This document shows positions 33,787-42,932 of a DNA stretch of 64,000 bases, piece by piece. A program made the position numbers and the translations under genes. Under the pieces are notes generated by a model, which was not told where the DNA came from, made no database searches, and saw only the letters and a list, made by a program, of their open reading frames with translations. Source of the DNA: Desulfosarcina widdelii (lineage in GTDB: Bacteria > Desulfobacterota > Desulfobacteria > Desulfobacterales > Desulfosarcinaceae); the NCBI RefSeq assembly GCF_009688965.1, contig NZ_AP021875.1:3906001-3970000 (forward strand), written 5' to 3'. Each line of letters begins with the position of its first letter. Position 1 is the stretch's first letter.

Positions 33787-34881
33787 ATGAAATCTAAAGT
33801 AATACTTTTAATTGTCGCAGTTATGCTGACCGGTATCCAGAATCCCTCAGTAAACGCATGCACCGGAATCCGTCTTGTTGCAGAGGACGGCGGTGTGGTT
33901 GTCGGCCGAACGATGGAGTTCGGTTTCGACGTTCAGTCTAACGTTGTCGTGGTACCAGCTGGCACAAAGCTGACGAGTTCCCTTGCCGATAAGTCCCAAG
34001 GCATGAGCTACACGTCCAAATATGGAATGGTCGGTGCCAACATTCTCGGCATGAAGGTGATCGTAGACGGCGTCAACGAGAAAGGACTTTACATTGGCGG
34101 ATTTTATTTTCCCGGCTACGCAAGCTATGCCGATCCAGATCCGAAAAATGCTTCTCGGGCTCTCGCGCCGGAGGATTACGGCGCTTGGATTCTCGCAAAC
34201 TTCGCCAGTGTCGAGGAAGTTAAGGCCAACTTCGACAAAGCCGTCTTGGTTCCGAATCCAATAAAGGAGATCGGTGGTGAAAGCTTCCCCGGCCACTTTA
34301 TCCTGCATGACAGCACCGGAGCCTCAGTAGTGATCGAACCAGTGGACAAAACCATGAAGATCTATGACAATCCCATTGGTGCGATGTCCAATTCTCCAAC
34401 CTTTGACTGGCACATCACCAATCTTCGAAACTACATCAATTTGACCGCTACCAACGTGCCGCCTGTCGAAATAGGCAAAATTAAGCTGACTCAGTTTGGC
34501 CAAGGCACTGGTCTGCGCGGAATCCCAGGTGACTTCTCGCCGCCGTCACGGTTTGTGCGTGCAGTTGCGTACTCTCAGTTCGCAAAAAAGCTGCCGACGG
34601 CACAGGAAACCTTACAGCAGGTGTTTCACATCATGAACGCCTTCGACATTCCGGTAGGCGCAGTGCGCGACGTGCACGGGGACGAAGTTCACTATGACTA
34701 CACCGTTTGGACGAGCGCATCCGACTTGAAGAACATTCGCTGGGCATTCAGGACATATAACGACCAGTCAATTCGGAGTGTTGACGTGCGCGAGGCGTTG
34801 GCTGGGGCTGGCGGAAAGGTAAAAATCATAGAGATGGATTCTAAGCAGCCGATCGAATATATTTCCACGAAATTCAAGTGA
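33787..34881 (+). CDS. Exported choloylglycine hydrolase / penicillin-V-acylase family enzyme
   Basis: About 364 residues from MKSKVILLIVAVMLTG (33787, AAGGAAAAG upstream). A signal peptide is cleaved before Cys25 (SVNAC|TG), which is the N-terminal nucleophile of this Ntn-hydrolase family; the following TGIRL, VGRTMEF and NEKGL blocks match. Downstream are GAMSNSPTFDWHITNLRNY, with the Asn that completes the site, and the Arg in SRFVRA. It hydrolyses linear amides such as bile-acid conjugates, penicillin V or acyl-homoserine lactones; the environmental setting makes quorum-signal or other N-acyl amides more likely. The gene lies in a lower-GC patch flanked by imperfect repeats and may have been acquired. 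Confidence 0.92.
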   Translation: MKSKVILLIVAVMLTGIQNPSVNACTGIRLVAEDGGVVVGRTMEFGFDVQSNVVVVPAGTKLTSSLADKSQGMSYTSKYGMVGANILGMKVIVDGVNEKGLYIGGFYFPGYASYADPDPKNASRALAPEDYGAWILANFASVEEVKANFDKAVLVPNPIKEIGGESFPGHFILHDSTGASVVIEPVDKTMKIYDNPIGAMSNSPTFDWHITNLRNYINLTATNVPPVEIGKIKLTQFGQGTGLRGIPGDFSPPSRFVRAVAYSQFAKKLPTAQETLQQVFHIMNAFDIPVGAVRDVHGDEVHYDYTVWTSASDLKNIRWAFRTYNDQSIRSVDVREALAGAGGKVKIIEMDSKQPIEYISTKFK

Positions 34882-34997
34882 AAGTAGCTTCCTGAAAATC
34901 TAAAGCTGAGTTGGTGTAGGAATAGATCTGTGACGAGAAACAGGCCTCTTAAGTTTTGAATCCAGATACCTCCCCAAAAGCCAGTTTGGAGCAACGA

Positions 34998-35057
34998 CAG
35001 ATATCCACATTCCGTTTTCCTGAAATCGTTTCACCCCCCGGTGCAGGTTACAATACC
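34998..35057 (+). repeat. Imperfect repeat pair, copy 1 (with 36025-36084)
   Basis: cagatatcca..at.ccgt..cctgaaatcg..tc..accg..ca..caatacc is shared with 36025-36084 in the same orientation. The copies differ at about a third of positions, so they are old. Confidence 0.5.
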
Positions 35058-35137
35058 GTATTCCCAAACCGCTAATTTGCTGGTTCGTTCTGGCTATGCT
35101 CAAAAAGTAACAAATTTGTCAGATAGATGGAGATACA

Positions 35138-35176
35138 CGTTTTCGGGGTTGGCCGGATCTCCATGTATCCATTTAC
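35138..35176 (+). repeat. Imperfect repeat flanking the choloylglycine-hydrolase gene, right copy
   Basis: cgttttcggggttggccgga then tctccatgtatccatttac, matching the left copy at 33517-33555. Confidence 0.6.
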
Positions 35177-35514
35177 TGATCACAAGTTAATAATGCATAA
35201 ATATCGTTACTTTTTGTGGTAAAAATTTCCCAAAATTTCAGAATATAATTACATAATTTCATATGTAAAAATAATTAAGACAAACAACCTTTTGAAATGA
35301 TAATGTATTTCTATTTAAACGAATCCGCACAATTTTTGCATGTCATAAGCACAGCTTATTATTGCTCTCAATGCTATCACATCACCAGTGTGTAGCATGT
35401 GCTTAGTTGATGAAGATCCTCCCGCTTCCAACAGACTGTTATTTCATCTTAGTACAGCATAAAGAATTTAGAATATAATAGTCGCTGTTAAACCCCAAAA
35501 AGGAGGATGGAAAA

Positions 35515-35895
35515 ATGAAACTATTATACGCCCTAATTGCTATTTTTTTGTTGATTGTAGCCAGTAATGCTGGTGCAGCGGATCTCAATGGTACATGGGA
35601 AGGAACAATGTATTGCAGCGATGATTATGGTAATGAAGGTGAATATTTTAAGGTTATTATCACTCAAGATGGAGATTTTTTTCAAACAGAAAACGAAGAA
35701 CCTACTCCTGATGAAATCTGCGGTGGAGTTATAGATGGAAATAATATCTCCATGAGTTGCCCCGGAGTTGAAAGTAACAATTGGACTCCTTCATTTGCAT
35801 ATGGTGTGCTTAAAGGCAATACATTAAATGTTATAAGTCATGTACCATTTGAGGGAAAAACATGTAAAGGCGTTGCCACGCGAGTTTCTAATTAA
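35515..35895 (+). CDS. Small secreted protein of unknown function
   Basis: The 126-residue protein has a clear Sec signal peptide (MKLLYALIAIFLLIVASNAGA|AD). The mature part begins DLNGTWEGTMYCSDDYGNE and contains four cysteines (MYC, EIC, MSC, KTC), suggesting two disulphides in a small beta-barrel. The NGTW.G start is common in lipocalin-like exported proteins. AAAAGGAGGATGG gives a strong ribosome-binding site, TATAAT lies at about 35474 and a terminator follows, so it is a complete single-gene unit. Its codon use is AT-richer than the backbone, in line with the choloylglycine-hydrolase patch. Confidence 0.75.
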   Translation: MKLLYALIAIFLLIVASNAGAADLNGTWEGTMYCSDDYGNEGEYFKVIITQDGDFFQTENEEPTPDEICGGVIDGNNISMSCPGVESNNWTPSFAYGVLKGNTLNVISHVPFEGKTCKGVATRVSN

Positions 35896-35940
35896 AGAAA
35901 AAGATATTGACTTTTTAAAAATGGAACAAGAGATATTTTA

Positions 35941-35965
35941 GGGGCGGAGTTCCGCCCCTTATTTA
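35941..35965 (+). terminator. Rho-independent terminator after the small secreted protein
   Basis: GGGGCGGA (35941-35948) and TCCGCCCC (35951-35958) form a tight 8-bp GC stem with a 2-nt apex, followed by TTATTTAT. The loop is probably wider than two bases in practice. Confidence 0.75.
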
Positions 35966-36260
35966 TAGGTAGTGCCGGTTGCAGGTGTTGGTACTTCCAA
36001 CTTAGCTCAAATCGGCCCCGATTGCAGATATCCAAATGCCGTGAACCTGAAATCGATCAAAGCACCGATACAAATAGCAATACCTACCCACAACTTGGAC
36101 TTGTCGCCATATTCCAACTGGCTATTCAAAGGTCGGTAATCATCAGAACTGTCTAACCTGTTTGAATCTGTCCATCCGGATTGAAAACAATCACTGGCGA
36201 AACGCTTTAGATCGTCAATTGATCACGATGACGGCAGACCGCCGTCCAGATTCACCCAGC
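35966..36260. other. Intergenic region with degenerate repeat
   Basis: About 295 bp with the second copy (36025-36084) of the repeat at 34998-35057. No gene is supported here. Confidence 0.45.
36025..36084 (+). repeat. Imperfect repeat pair, copy 2 (with 34998-35057)
   Basis: Second copy, starting cagatatccaaatgccgtg. It carries the same cctgaaatcg and caatacc anchors as the first copy. Confidence 0.5.
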
Positions 36261-36455
36261 TCAGGAAGGCCCCTTGGGAGCCTCGGCGATGCGCGAACCC
36301 AATCCCGGACCGGCCATGAAGCCCTCCTGATCCGCCTTGGATTCGACGTCCCGGCTTTTACACTTGGGGCATACCGCAGGCGTGTCATCGCCTTTAAATG
36401 TGAGATGCACAAAGGTATGGCCGCAGGCCTGGCAGCGGCATTGGGCGGTGGGCAT
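36261..36455 (-). CDS. FmdB-like small zinc-ribbon protein
   Basis: About 64 residues from MPTAQCRCQACGHTF at 36455, with AGGAGG 7 nt upstream. Two CxxC knuckles (CQAC, CPKC) form a zinc ribbon as in FmdB/YgiT-type regulatory proteins; the C-terminal tail is flexible (MAGPGLGSRIAEAPKGPS). It directly follows the MFS transporter gene on the same strand (33 nt apart) and is probably cotranscribed. The function of these ribbons is generally unknown. Confidence 0.75.
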   Translation of the reverse strand: MPTAQCRCQACGHTFVHLTFKGDDTPAVCPKCKSRDVESKADQEGFMAGPGLGSRIAEAPKGPS

Positions 36456-36487
36456 GGGAAGGCCTCCTAAAAGCTTGTCAATCCGGT

Positions 36488-37630
36488 TCACCTGGCGGGT
36501 GCCAGGCGGTGAAACCCATAAAACAGCGCTCCGCCGGCGGCGGCAATCAGGGCGCTAGCCAAAAACAGGTCGGCGCTGCTGCCGGATTCATACAGGGCGC
36601 CGCTGACGAAGAAGCCCACCGTGAGCCCCAGGCCGTAGGTAACGGCATTGTTCAAGGCCTGGCCCAGGGTTTTCTCTTCGGCAGGGGCCAATTCGTCCAT
36701 GTACAAGATGCCGGCCATGTGAAAGGCGCCGTAAGTGATCGCGTGCAGCAGTTGACTGGCCAGAATGAGAATTGCCGACTCGGCGACAAATAAAATTCCC
36801 CAGCGAACGACGGCAGCCGCAAAAGAGATGACCAGCACCCTTTTGAACGACAAGCGGGCGAACAGGCGGGCGGAGTTGATCATCACCACCACTTCCGCCG
36901 TGGATGCCAGTGCCCAGCACAGGCCGATGAAGCTGCCGCCATGTCCCAACTGGGCCAGGTGAATGGAGAAGAAACCGTAGTAGGCGCCATGGCTCACCAG
37001 CATGAGAAAGGCGCACACGAGAAAAACCACCGAATGGGAAGAAAAAAGCGTCTTGGCATCGTGGGACTGCGCCTGCCGCCGGCCCTCGATCCGGGGCATG
37101 ACGGTTGAGGCCAGGGCCTGGGACGCCGACAGGACCAGCATCAGGGCAATGACGATGCTCACGCTGTAATTTTCGATCAGTTTCCCCAGTGCCATGACTA
37201 CGGCAATAAAGGCCACGGACCCCCAGGCCCGGGTCTGGCCATAGCGGCGTTTGGTTTTGCCCAGCACATCCATGGCAAAGGCTTCGAGAAAACTGATAAT
37301 AGGCGCGTAAAAAGCCCCGTAGATCACGGTAATGACCAGCATCCAGACAAAATCGGTCGTAAAGAGAAATAGGGTCCATAAAATTGTGCTGGCAAAACTG
37401 CACAGGACATAAATGGGCCGCCTGAGTCCCTTTCGATCTGCCAGAAGCCCCCAAAGCAGCGAAAAAATGATCAGTACGGCGGCGCGCACGGCGGAAAGGC
37501 TTCCGATCTGGAATCCTGAAAAACCGATGTCGAGGCAGTAGAGGTTGAAATAGGGTAAAAATACCCCCATGGCCCCGAAATAGAGGAAATACTGGATTCG
37601 GATGACAATTTTTTCGTTGAGCGTCCCCAA
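36488..37630 (-). CDS. Major facilitator superfamily transporter (12 membrane helices)
   Basis: The 380-residue protein has about 12 hydrophobic helices and the A-loop motif GLLADRKGLRRPIY between helices 2 and 3. The opening YFLYFGAMGVFLPYFNLYCLDIGFSGFQIGSL places it in the LacY/nucleoside-permease-like (MFS_1_like) branch. The only upstream start is a TTG at 37630 with a weak GGGGT site, so the first residues are uncertain. The substrate cannot be inferred. A small zinc-ribbon gene follows in the same transcript. Confidence 0.85.
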   Translation of the reverse strand: MGTLNEKIVIRIQYFLYFGAMGVFLPYFNLYCLDIGFSGFQIGSLSAVRAAVLIIFSLLWGLLADRKGLRRPIYVLCSFASTILWTLFLFTTDFVWMLVITVIYGAFYAPIISFLEAFAMDVLGKTKRRYGQTRAWGSVAFIAVVMALGKLIENYSVSIVIALMLVLSASQALASTVMPRIEGRRQAQSHDAKTLFSSHSVVFLVCAFLMLVSHGAYYGFFSIHLAQLGHGGSFIGLCWALASTAEVVVMINSARLFARLSFKRVLVISFAAAVVRWGILFVAESAILILASQLLHAITYGAFHMAGILYMDELAPAEEKTLGQALNNAVTYGLGLTVGFFVSGALYESGSSADLFLASALIAAAGGALFYGFHRLAPAR

Positions 37631-37882
37631 TGGTAAACCCCGGAAGAAGTCAAAGGATAAATATCATAACCCTTGTGGCATAAAAGGCAATGCCTTTTCA
37701 ATGCAGCTGCAGGGTGACTGCAACGGAGTCCGAAACCGCTTTTCCGTGTGTTGCAAAAATGCAGAGGCGTGGTTTGTCCTCGCCTTTCCTAACCGGGCGC
37801 GGATGAGCCACTCCTCTAAGCTACACCAGACCAACAATACGTATTCCCAAGGCGGTTGCCCTGCGCCCGACACGCTGAATTG
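37631..37882. other. Intergenic region between divergent transporter and OmpA-lipoprotein genes
   Basis: No gene is seen. A short hairpin AAAAGGCaatGCCTTTT at about 37680-37696 could be a regulatory or terminator-like element. The right end runs into the promoter of the lipoprotein gene. Confidence 0.4.
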
Positions 37883-37911
37883 TTGACATCATTGAATAAA
37901 ACGCGCATTAT
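37883..37911 (+). promoter_or_regulatory. Sigma70-type promoter for the OmpA-lipoprotein/hdrA operon
   Basis: TTGACA at 37883-37888, a 17-nt spacer and CATTAT at 37906-37911. The -35 box is perfect and the -10 box keeps the key A and T. It lies about 80 nt before the ATG at 37995. Confidence 0.6.
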
Positions 37912-37994
37912 TTCCACTGAAGATGGCCGATAGATGCCATCCGTTCCTACAGACTCAATCCAATAAAACCATTGTTGCCTTCAAGGAGGAAAAG

Positions 37995-39551
37995 ATGAAC
38001 ACGAAACTGAATCGTCTGGCCCTGATCGGCCTGCTGCTGATTGCGTTGGGGGTAGTCGGCTGCGTTCAGTCCCAGGTTGCCGGGACCGGAGTAACCGCCG
38101 GGAAAACCGCTGCCGTCATGGACAATCCGGTGGAACTGGTCAATCGGCTCAGCAGCGAAATTTCCCAAGCCCGCATGGATCAGCTCAACATCCTGGCTCC
38201 AGATACGTTTAAAAAGGCGGAAGGCGCTTTTTTCAGTGCCCGGAAGGATCTGGAGGCCGGCAACGAGATCGCCGACATTCGCGAATCCGTGGCCGAATCC
38301 CGCGCCCAACTTGAAAAAGCGCGGGAGATCGCCGCCATCTCGCGTACCACCCTGACCGAGACCATCAAGGCCCGGGAAATGGCCCGCAACGCAGGCGCGA
38401 TCAAGTTCGAAAAAGAGTACCAGCGGGTGGAAAACGATTTTTTGGGCCTGACCCGCGCCATTGAACGGGACAACGTCAGCTATGCCCAGAAAAATCGCGA
38501 CAAGGTGATCGACCGGTTCCGGGAACTGGAAGTCCGGGCCATCAAGGAAGAGACCATCGGCGAGGTCCGCGCGCTGATCAGCCGGGCGGAATCCGAAGGC
38601 GCCCGCAAGATGGCCCCCCTTTCTCACAGCCAGGCCGTGGAACAGCTCAACGCCACCGACGCCTTCATTTCGGCCAATCCCTATGCCAAGGAAGAGATGC
38701 ACGCCATGGCCAAAGAGGCTCTGTTCAAGGCCAACCGACTGGTGGTGGTAAACGAACTGTGCAACCGCGTGGCCGAAATGAAGCCCGAGGAAATCGCTAT
38801 GATTGTGGAAAACCACCTGCACACCATCTCGGAGTCCCTTGGCGCCCAGGATATGCGCGACCAGCCCTATTCGACCCAGCTGGCCAACATCGTCGGTTCG
38901 GTGGATTCCCTGAAAAGCGACCGCGCCTTCATGGCGGAAAAAAATCAAACCCTGCAGGCGGATATGGAAGCGCTCAAGGCTGACTATCAGGCCAAAATCG
39001 ATGCCCTCAACGTGCGTCTGGCCACCCTGGAAGGCCAAACCCGTGAAGACCGGATGGCCAAAGAACGGTTGGCCAGAGAACGCATGGCCGTCGAGCAGCG
39101 CCTGGCCGCCGAGCGCAAGTTCAATCAGCTCTACGCCACCGTGCGCAACTACTTCGAACCGGAAGAAGCCGAGGTCTACAAGCAGGAAAACCAGCTGGTG
39201 ATCCGGCTCAAGGCCATGCGCTTTCCGGTGGGGAAAAGCGTGATCATGCCCGAGAACTACGCCCTGCTCAGCAAGGTACAGAAAGCGATCCGCACCTTCG
39301 ACGAACCGCGGGTCATTGTTGAAGGGCATACCGACACCACCGGCTCCAACGAGATCAACATGATGCTTTCCCAGCAGCGCGCCGAAGCGGTTCGCGAATA
39401 CATGATCGCCAACCAGACGCTGCCTCCGGACGGCATATCGGCCGTGGGCTACGGCTCCGAACGCCCCCTGGCCTCCAACGCCACGGCAGAAGGCAGGGCC
39501 ATCAACCGCCGTATCGACATCCTGATCATTCCCCAGGTCAGCCCCATATGA
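37995..39551 (+). CDS. OmpA-family lipoprotein with coiled-coil/DUF4398-like region
   Basis: About 518 residues from MNTKLNRLALIGLLLIALGVVGC (37995, AAGGAGGAAAAG upstream). The lipobox LGVVGC gives an acylated Cys23. The middle part (about 50-400) is a long Glu/Arg/Lys helix with heptads (DUF4398-like near the start: SRLSSEISQARMDQ region, ending in EDRMAKERLARERMAVEQRL). The C-terminal OmpA domain has VIVEGHTDTTGSNEINMMLSQQRAEAV and YGSERPLASN, which bind peptidoglycan. It should tether the outer membrane to the wall. It runs into hdrA, so both may share the promoter at 37883. Confidence 0.9.
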   Translation: MNTKLNRLALIGLLLIALGVVGCVQSQVAGTGVTAGKTAAVMDNPVELVNRLSSEISQARMDQLNILAPDTFKKAEGAFFSARKDLEAGNEIADIRESVAESRAQLEKAREIAAISRTTLTETIKAREMARNAGAIKFEKEYQRVENDFLGLTRAIERDNVSYAQKNRDKVIDRFRELEVRAIKEETIGEVRALISRAESEGARKMAPLSHSQAVEQLNATDAFISANPYAKEEMHAMAKEALFKANRLVVVNELCNRVAEMKPEEIAMIVENHLHTISESLGAQDMRDQPYSTQLANIVGSVDSLKSDRAFMAEKNQTLQADMEALKADYQAKIDALNVRLATLEGQTREDRMAKERLARERMAVEQRLAAERKFNQLYATVRNYFEPEEAEVYKQENQLVIRLKAMRFPVGKSVIMPENYALLSKVQKAIRTFDEPRVIVEGHTDTTGSNEINMMLSQQRAEAVREYMIANQTLPPDGISAVGYGSERPLASNATAEGRAINRRIDILIIPQVSPI

Positions 39552-39568
39552 GGGAACGATGGGGATCG

Positions 39569-41533
39569 ATGCCCCGCATCGGTGTATTCGTTTGCGAATG
39601 CGGGCCCAATATCAAGGATGCCATCGACATCCCGGAATTGGTGCGTTTTGCCGGACAGATCGAACATGTTGTACACGTTGAACGGGTGCCGCTGGTGTGC
39701 GCTCCGGAAGGTCGGGACCGAATCCCAACCCTGATTCGGGATCACGACATTTCCCATGCAGTATTTGCCGCCTGCTCCCCCGGAGAACATGAAAAAACCT
39801 TTCGGAGGATTCTGGAAGCGGCCGGCCGCAACCCGTTCATGATGCAGACGGTCAATATCCGGGAACAGTGTGCTTGGGTCATTCATGACCGCGATCAGGC
39901 CACCGCCAAAGCCAAACGGTTGCTGCGCGGCGCTCTATATCGACTGCGGCACCATCGCCCCATCCCCATCCGGGAAATCGACTGCTGCCCCGATGTTCTG
40001 GTCGTCGGTGCCGGCGTGGCCGGCATTGCTGCGGCGCGAACCCTGTCCCAGAATGACCGGCAGGTCTTTCTTGTGGAACGATCCCCCTGCATTGGCGGTA
40101 TGGCGGCCCTGTACGAAGACCTGTTCCCGGACGCCAATTGCGCGGCCTGCCTGTTGGAACCGGATCTGGACGAGGTCCTGCATGACGACCGCATCACGGT
40201 GCTTACGTCCAGCGAAGTCCTGGCCGTTCGCGGCAGGCCGGGAAATTTCAAGGCTACAATAAAGCAGGCGGCCCTGCGGGTCCACCCCGAACGCTGTATC
40301 GGCTGTGCCGCCTGTCTCGAGGTCTGCCCGGTCCAGGTGCCCAACGAATTTAATGTCGGGATAGACACCCGCAAGGCGATCTACATCCCCTATCCCGGGG
40401 CACTGCCCCACATCGCAACCATCGATCCGGTCAACTGCTTGCGCTACCGGGACGAGTCGTGCAGCGCCTGCCAGGCGGCCTGCCCCTTCGAAGCCATCGA
40501 TTACGAGGCCGCCGATACGGTCCGGGAGGTAACGGCCGGCATGGTGGTGCTGGCCACAGGATTTCAGGGATTCGATGCCGCCCGCAGCCAGGGCTACGGC
40601 TACGGGAAAAGGGACAATGTCATTACCGCTTTCGCCTTCGAACGTCTGGTGAACACCGCCGGCCCCACCGAGGGAAAAATCCTTATGGCGGACGGCCGGG
40701 AACCCGATTCGGTGGCCTTTATTCACTGCGTGGGATCGCGAACCGGGGAATTCAATCCATACTGCTCGGGCATCTGTTGCATGACGGCCTTCAAGCAGGC
40801 CCTGCAGGTTCGCAATCAGCTTCCCACCGCGGCCATTCACCATTTTTATGCCGACCTCTGCCTTCCCGGAAAAAATGCACAACGCTTGTTTGACAAGACC
40901 GCCGCCGTGGACGGCATCGAATTCCATCGGCTGGATCGACCCGACGGCATCCAGATTCGTGCCGAGGGAGACCGCATAAGCATTGCACCCACCCGTGCCA
41001 AAGGGAGCGACCGCCATGTAGAAGTCCAGATGGTTGTCCTGGCTACGGCCATGGAGCCGCGGGCAGATGCCGCGCAGACGGCACAAATTTTTGACGTGGC
41101 CCTCGATGAAGACGGTTTTTTCGGTTCGGCCCATTCGGTGACCGACCCGGTGGCCGCCACCCGGGAGGGGATCTACCTGGCCGGATGCTGCCAAGGTCCT
41201 GCGGACATCCCCTCTTCCGTGGCCCAAGGCCAGGCGGCCGCGGGCAGAATTCTACAAAAACTGGTGCCGGGCGGCAAAATCACCCTCGAACCGATCATTG
41301 CCGTTGTAGATCCGGAACGCTGCTCCGGCTGCCGGACTTGCGCCGCCCTTTGCCCCTTCGGAGCCCTCGATATGGACACGGAAGGGGCCTGTATGGCCGT
41401 AGACGAGGCCTGCTGTCGGGGATGCGGCATTTGCGTTGCAGCCTGCCCGAGCGGTGCGATCGAATTGCGCCATTATTCCCGGGAGGCGCTTAACGGAGAA
41501 CTTGTCGGATTGCTGAAATCCAATGGAATTTGA
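39569..41533 (+). CDS. hdrA: HdrA-like FAD/iron-sulfur subunit (heterodisulfide-reductase type)
   Basis: About 654 residues from MPRIGVFVCECGPNIKD; the ATG at 39569 has GGGGATCG upstream, while 39548 would overlap the previous stop. The FAD Rossmann motif reads VLVVGAGVAGIAAARTLSQ (about 145-163). Two ferredoxin-like sets lie in the middle (CIGCAACLEVCP, CSACQAACPF) and two at the C-terminus (CSGCRTCAALCPFG, CCRGCGICVAACPSG). HdrA is the flavin-based bifurcating subunit that passes electrons from MvhAGD hydrogenase to ferredoxin and to a heterodisulfide-like acceptor. hdrBC are not here, so the acceptor subunits must be elsewhere or another acceptor is used. Confidence 0.92.
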   Translation: MPRIGVFVCECGPNIKDAIDIPELVRFAGQIEHVVHVERVPLVCAPEGRDRIPTLIRDHDISHAVFAACSPGEHEKTFRRILEAAGRNPFMMQTVNIREQCAWVIHDRDQATAKAKRLLRGALYRLRHHRPIPIREIDCCPDVLVVGAGVAGIAAARTLSQNDRQVFLVERSPCIGGMAALYEDLFPDANCAACLLEPDLDEVLHDDRITVLTSSEVLAVRGRPGNFKATIKQAALRVHPERCIGCAACLEVCPVQVPNEFNVGIDTRKAIYIPYPGALPHIATIDPVNCLRYRDESCSACQAACPFEAIDYEAADTVREVTAGMVVLATGFQGFDAARSQGYGYGKRDNVITAFAFERLVNTAGPTEGKILMADGREPDSVAFIHCVGSRTGEFNPYCSGICCMTAFKQALQVRNQLPTAAIHHFYADLCLPGKNAQRLFDKTAAVDGIEFHRLDRPDGIQIRAEGDRISIAPTRAKGSDRHVEVQMVVLATAMEPRADAAQTAQIFDVALDEDGFFGSAHSVTDPVAATREGIYLAGCCQGPADIPSSVAQGQAAAGRILQKLVPGGKITLEPIIAVVDPERCSGCRTCAALCPFGALDMDTEGACMAVDEACCRGCGICVAACPSGAIELRHYSREALNGELVGLLKSNGI

Positions 41534-41538
41534 TTTCC

Positions 41539-41964
41539 ATGGGGATGTATAAACCCAAAATCGTCGCTTTTTTGTGCAACTGGTGCGCCTATGACGGCGC
41601 CGACGCCGCCGGCCGGGCCCGGCTGGAAATTCCTTCCGCAGTAGTCGAAGTCCGGGTCATGTGCAGCGGCCAGGTGGATTCCGGGATGGTTCTCAACGCC
41701 TTTGAAGCCGGTGCCCAGGGCGTGATGGTGCTGGGCTGCCAGCCGGGGGACTGCCATTACAAAAAGGGCAATCTTAACGCCATGAAACGCATGGCGTTGC
41801 TGCGTGCGGTGTTGAAGCCGACCCGAATCGACCCGCGGCGCCTTCGGTTGGATTGGGTTTCCGCCGGCGACGGGAAGCGATATGCCCGGGTGGCCCGGGA
41901 AATGGTGGATACGATCGAACAGCTGGGACCGGCAACCCAGACGCCGGGAAACGAACACCAATGA
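41539..41964 (+). CDS. mvhD: MvhD-like hydrogenase iron-sulfur (delta) subunit
   Basis: About 141 residues. PF02662 hallmarks are PKIVAFLCNWCAYDGADAAG, VRVMCSGQVDSGMVLNAFEAGAQGVMVLGCQPGDCHY and the conserved KKGN. Five cysteines hold a 2Fe-2S cluster that wires the hydrogenase to HdrA. It begins 5 nt after hdrA and ends with an ATGA overlap on the small-subunit gene. Three start codons are possible within 15 nt (TTG 41530, ATG 41539, ATG 41545). Confidence 0.92.
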   Translation: MGMYKPKIVAFLCNWCAYDGADAAGRARLEIPSAVVEVRVMCSGQVDSGMVLNAFEAGAQGVMVLGCQPGDCHYKKGNLNAMKRMALLRAVLKPTRIDPRRLRLDWVSAGDGKRYARVAREMVDTIEQLGPATQTPGNEHQ

Positions 41965-42932
41965 TGCATCGCAAACCCAAAATCGCTTTTTACTGGTGCG
42001 CCGGCTGCGGCGGCTGCGAGGAGTCGGTCATCGACATGGCCGAGGAGCTGTTGTCGGTGGCCGATAAGGCGGACATCGTATTCTGGCCCATCGCCCTGGA
42101 CGCCCGCTTCGAGGATGTCGAGGCGTTGAACGACGGCGATATCGACACCACCTTCATCAACGGCGCCATTCGGCTTGACGAGCATGTCCGTTTTGTAAGG
42201 CTTCTGCGCAGAAAATCCAAACGGATCGTCGCCCATGGGACCTGCGCCCATCTGGGCGGCATCATCGGCCTGGCCAATCTATTCGACTCCCACCAACTGC
42301 TGGAATGCGCCTGCCGCCAGGTACCTAGCATGGACGATCCCTCAGCGCCGCTGCCGGAAACGGACCCGGGAGACGGGCAAGAAGAGCCGGCGCTGGCCGC
42401 ATTGCTGCCGGCGGTCAAACCGCTCGATCGGGTCGTGACCGTGGATGCTTATATCCCCGGCTGCCCGCCGCCGCCGGAAACCATGGCCCAGGCGATCACG
42501 GATGTCATCCATGGTCGACTTCCGGAGCCGGGAACGGTCTTCGCCCACCGCACGGCCCTTTGCCGCCAGTGCCCGCGCCTGGATTCCAAACCGGACAAGA
42601 TTGAAATCACACGTTTCCGGCGGCTTTACGACACGCACTGGGACCCGGAAATCTGTTTTCTGCCCCAGGGGCTGCTCTGTATGGGGCCGGTGACACGGGG
42701 CGGCTGCGATGCCCGCTGCATCCAGGCCAACATGCCCTGCCGTGGATGCTTCGGCCCCACGGAGCGGATGAACGATTTCGGTGCCGGCGCCATGGCCCTG
42801 ATTGCCTCGATGATGGCCGGAGAAGATGAAGCGACGCTGGCCCGGCTGGTGGACAGCATCGCCGATCCAACGGGGTTGATCTATCGCTATTCACTGGCCG
42901 CATCCATCCTCGGCCAAGGACCAGACCGATGA
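41961..42932 (+). CDS. mvhG: NiFe hydrogenase small subunit (MvhG-like)
   Basis: About 323 residues from MMHRKPKIAFYWCAGCGGCEES (41961, overlapping mvhD by ATGA). The proximal 4Fe-4S cysteines are in CAGCGGC, GTCAHLGG and PGCPPPPE. Further cysteines (CRQCPRL, CFLP, LCMGPVTRGGCDARC, MPCRGCFG) bind the medial and distal clusters. It lacks a Tat signal, as expected for a cytoplasmic group 3 enzyme. Overlap with the large-subunit gene by 4 nt shows tight coupling. It carries electrons from the NiFe site to MvhD and HdrA. Confidence 0.93.
   Translation: MMHRKPKIAFYWCAGCGGCEESVIDMAEELLSVADKADIVFWPIALDARFEDVEALNDGDIDTTFINGAIRLDEHVRFVRLLRRKSKRIVAHGTCAHLGGIIGLANLFDSHQLLECACRQVPSMDDPSAPLPETDPGDGQEEPALAALLPAVKPLDRVVTVDAYIPGCPPPPETMAQAITDVIHGRLPEPGTVFAHRTALCRQCPRLDSKPDKIEITRFRRLYDTHWDPEICFLPQGLLCMGPVTRGGCDARCIQANMPCRGCFGPTERMNDFGAGAMALIASMMAGEDEATLARLVDSIADPTGLIYRYSLAASILGQGPDR

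Larger units (their letters stand above)
34882..35514. other. AT-rich intergenic region with two degenerate repeats
   Basis: About 630 bp without a supported gene. It contains the repeat at 34998-35057 (also seen at 36025-36084) and the right flanking repeat at 35138-35176. After 35180 the sequence is strongly AT-rich. A TATAAT at about 35474 could be the -10 box of the next gene. Confidence 0.55.

Noticed and set aside
37947..39329. 460-codon open frame opposite the OmpA lipoprotein gene
   Set aside because: Antisense shadow of a Glu/Ala/Lys-rich coiled coil; composition (His/Phe/Gly) is what such shadows give.
39935..41227. 430-codon open frame opposite hdrA
   Set aside because: Antisense shadow; hdrA motifs are unambiguous on the plus strand.
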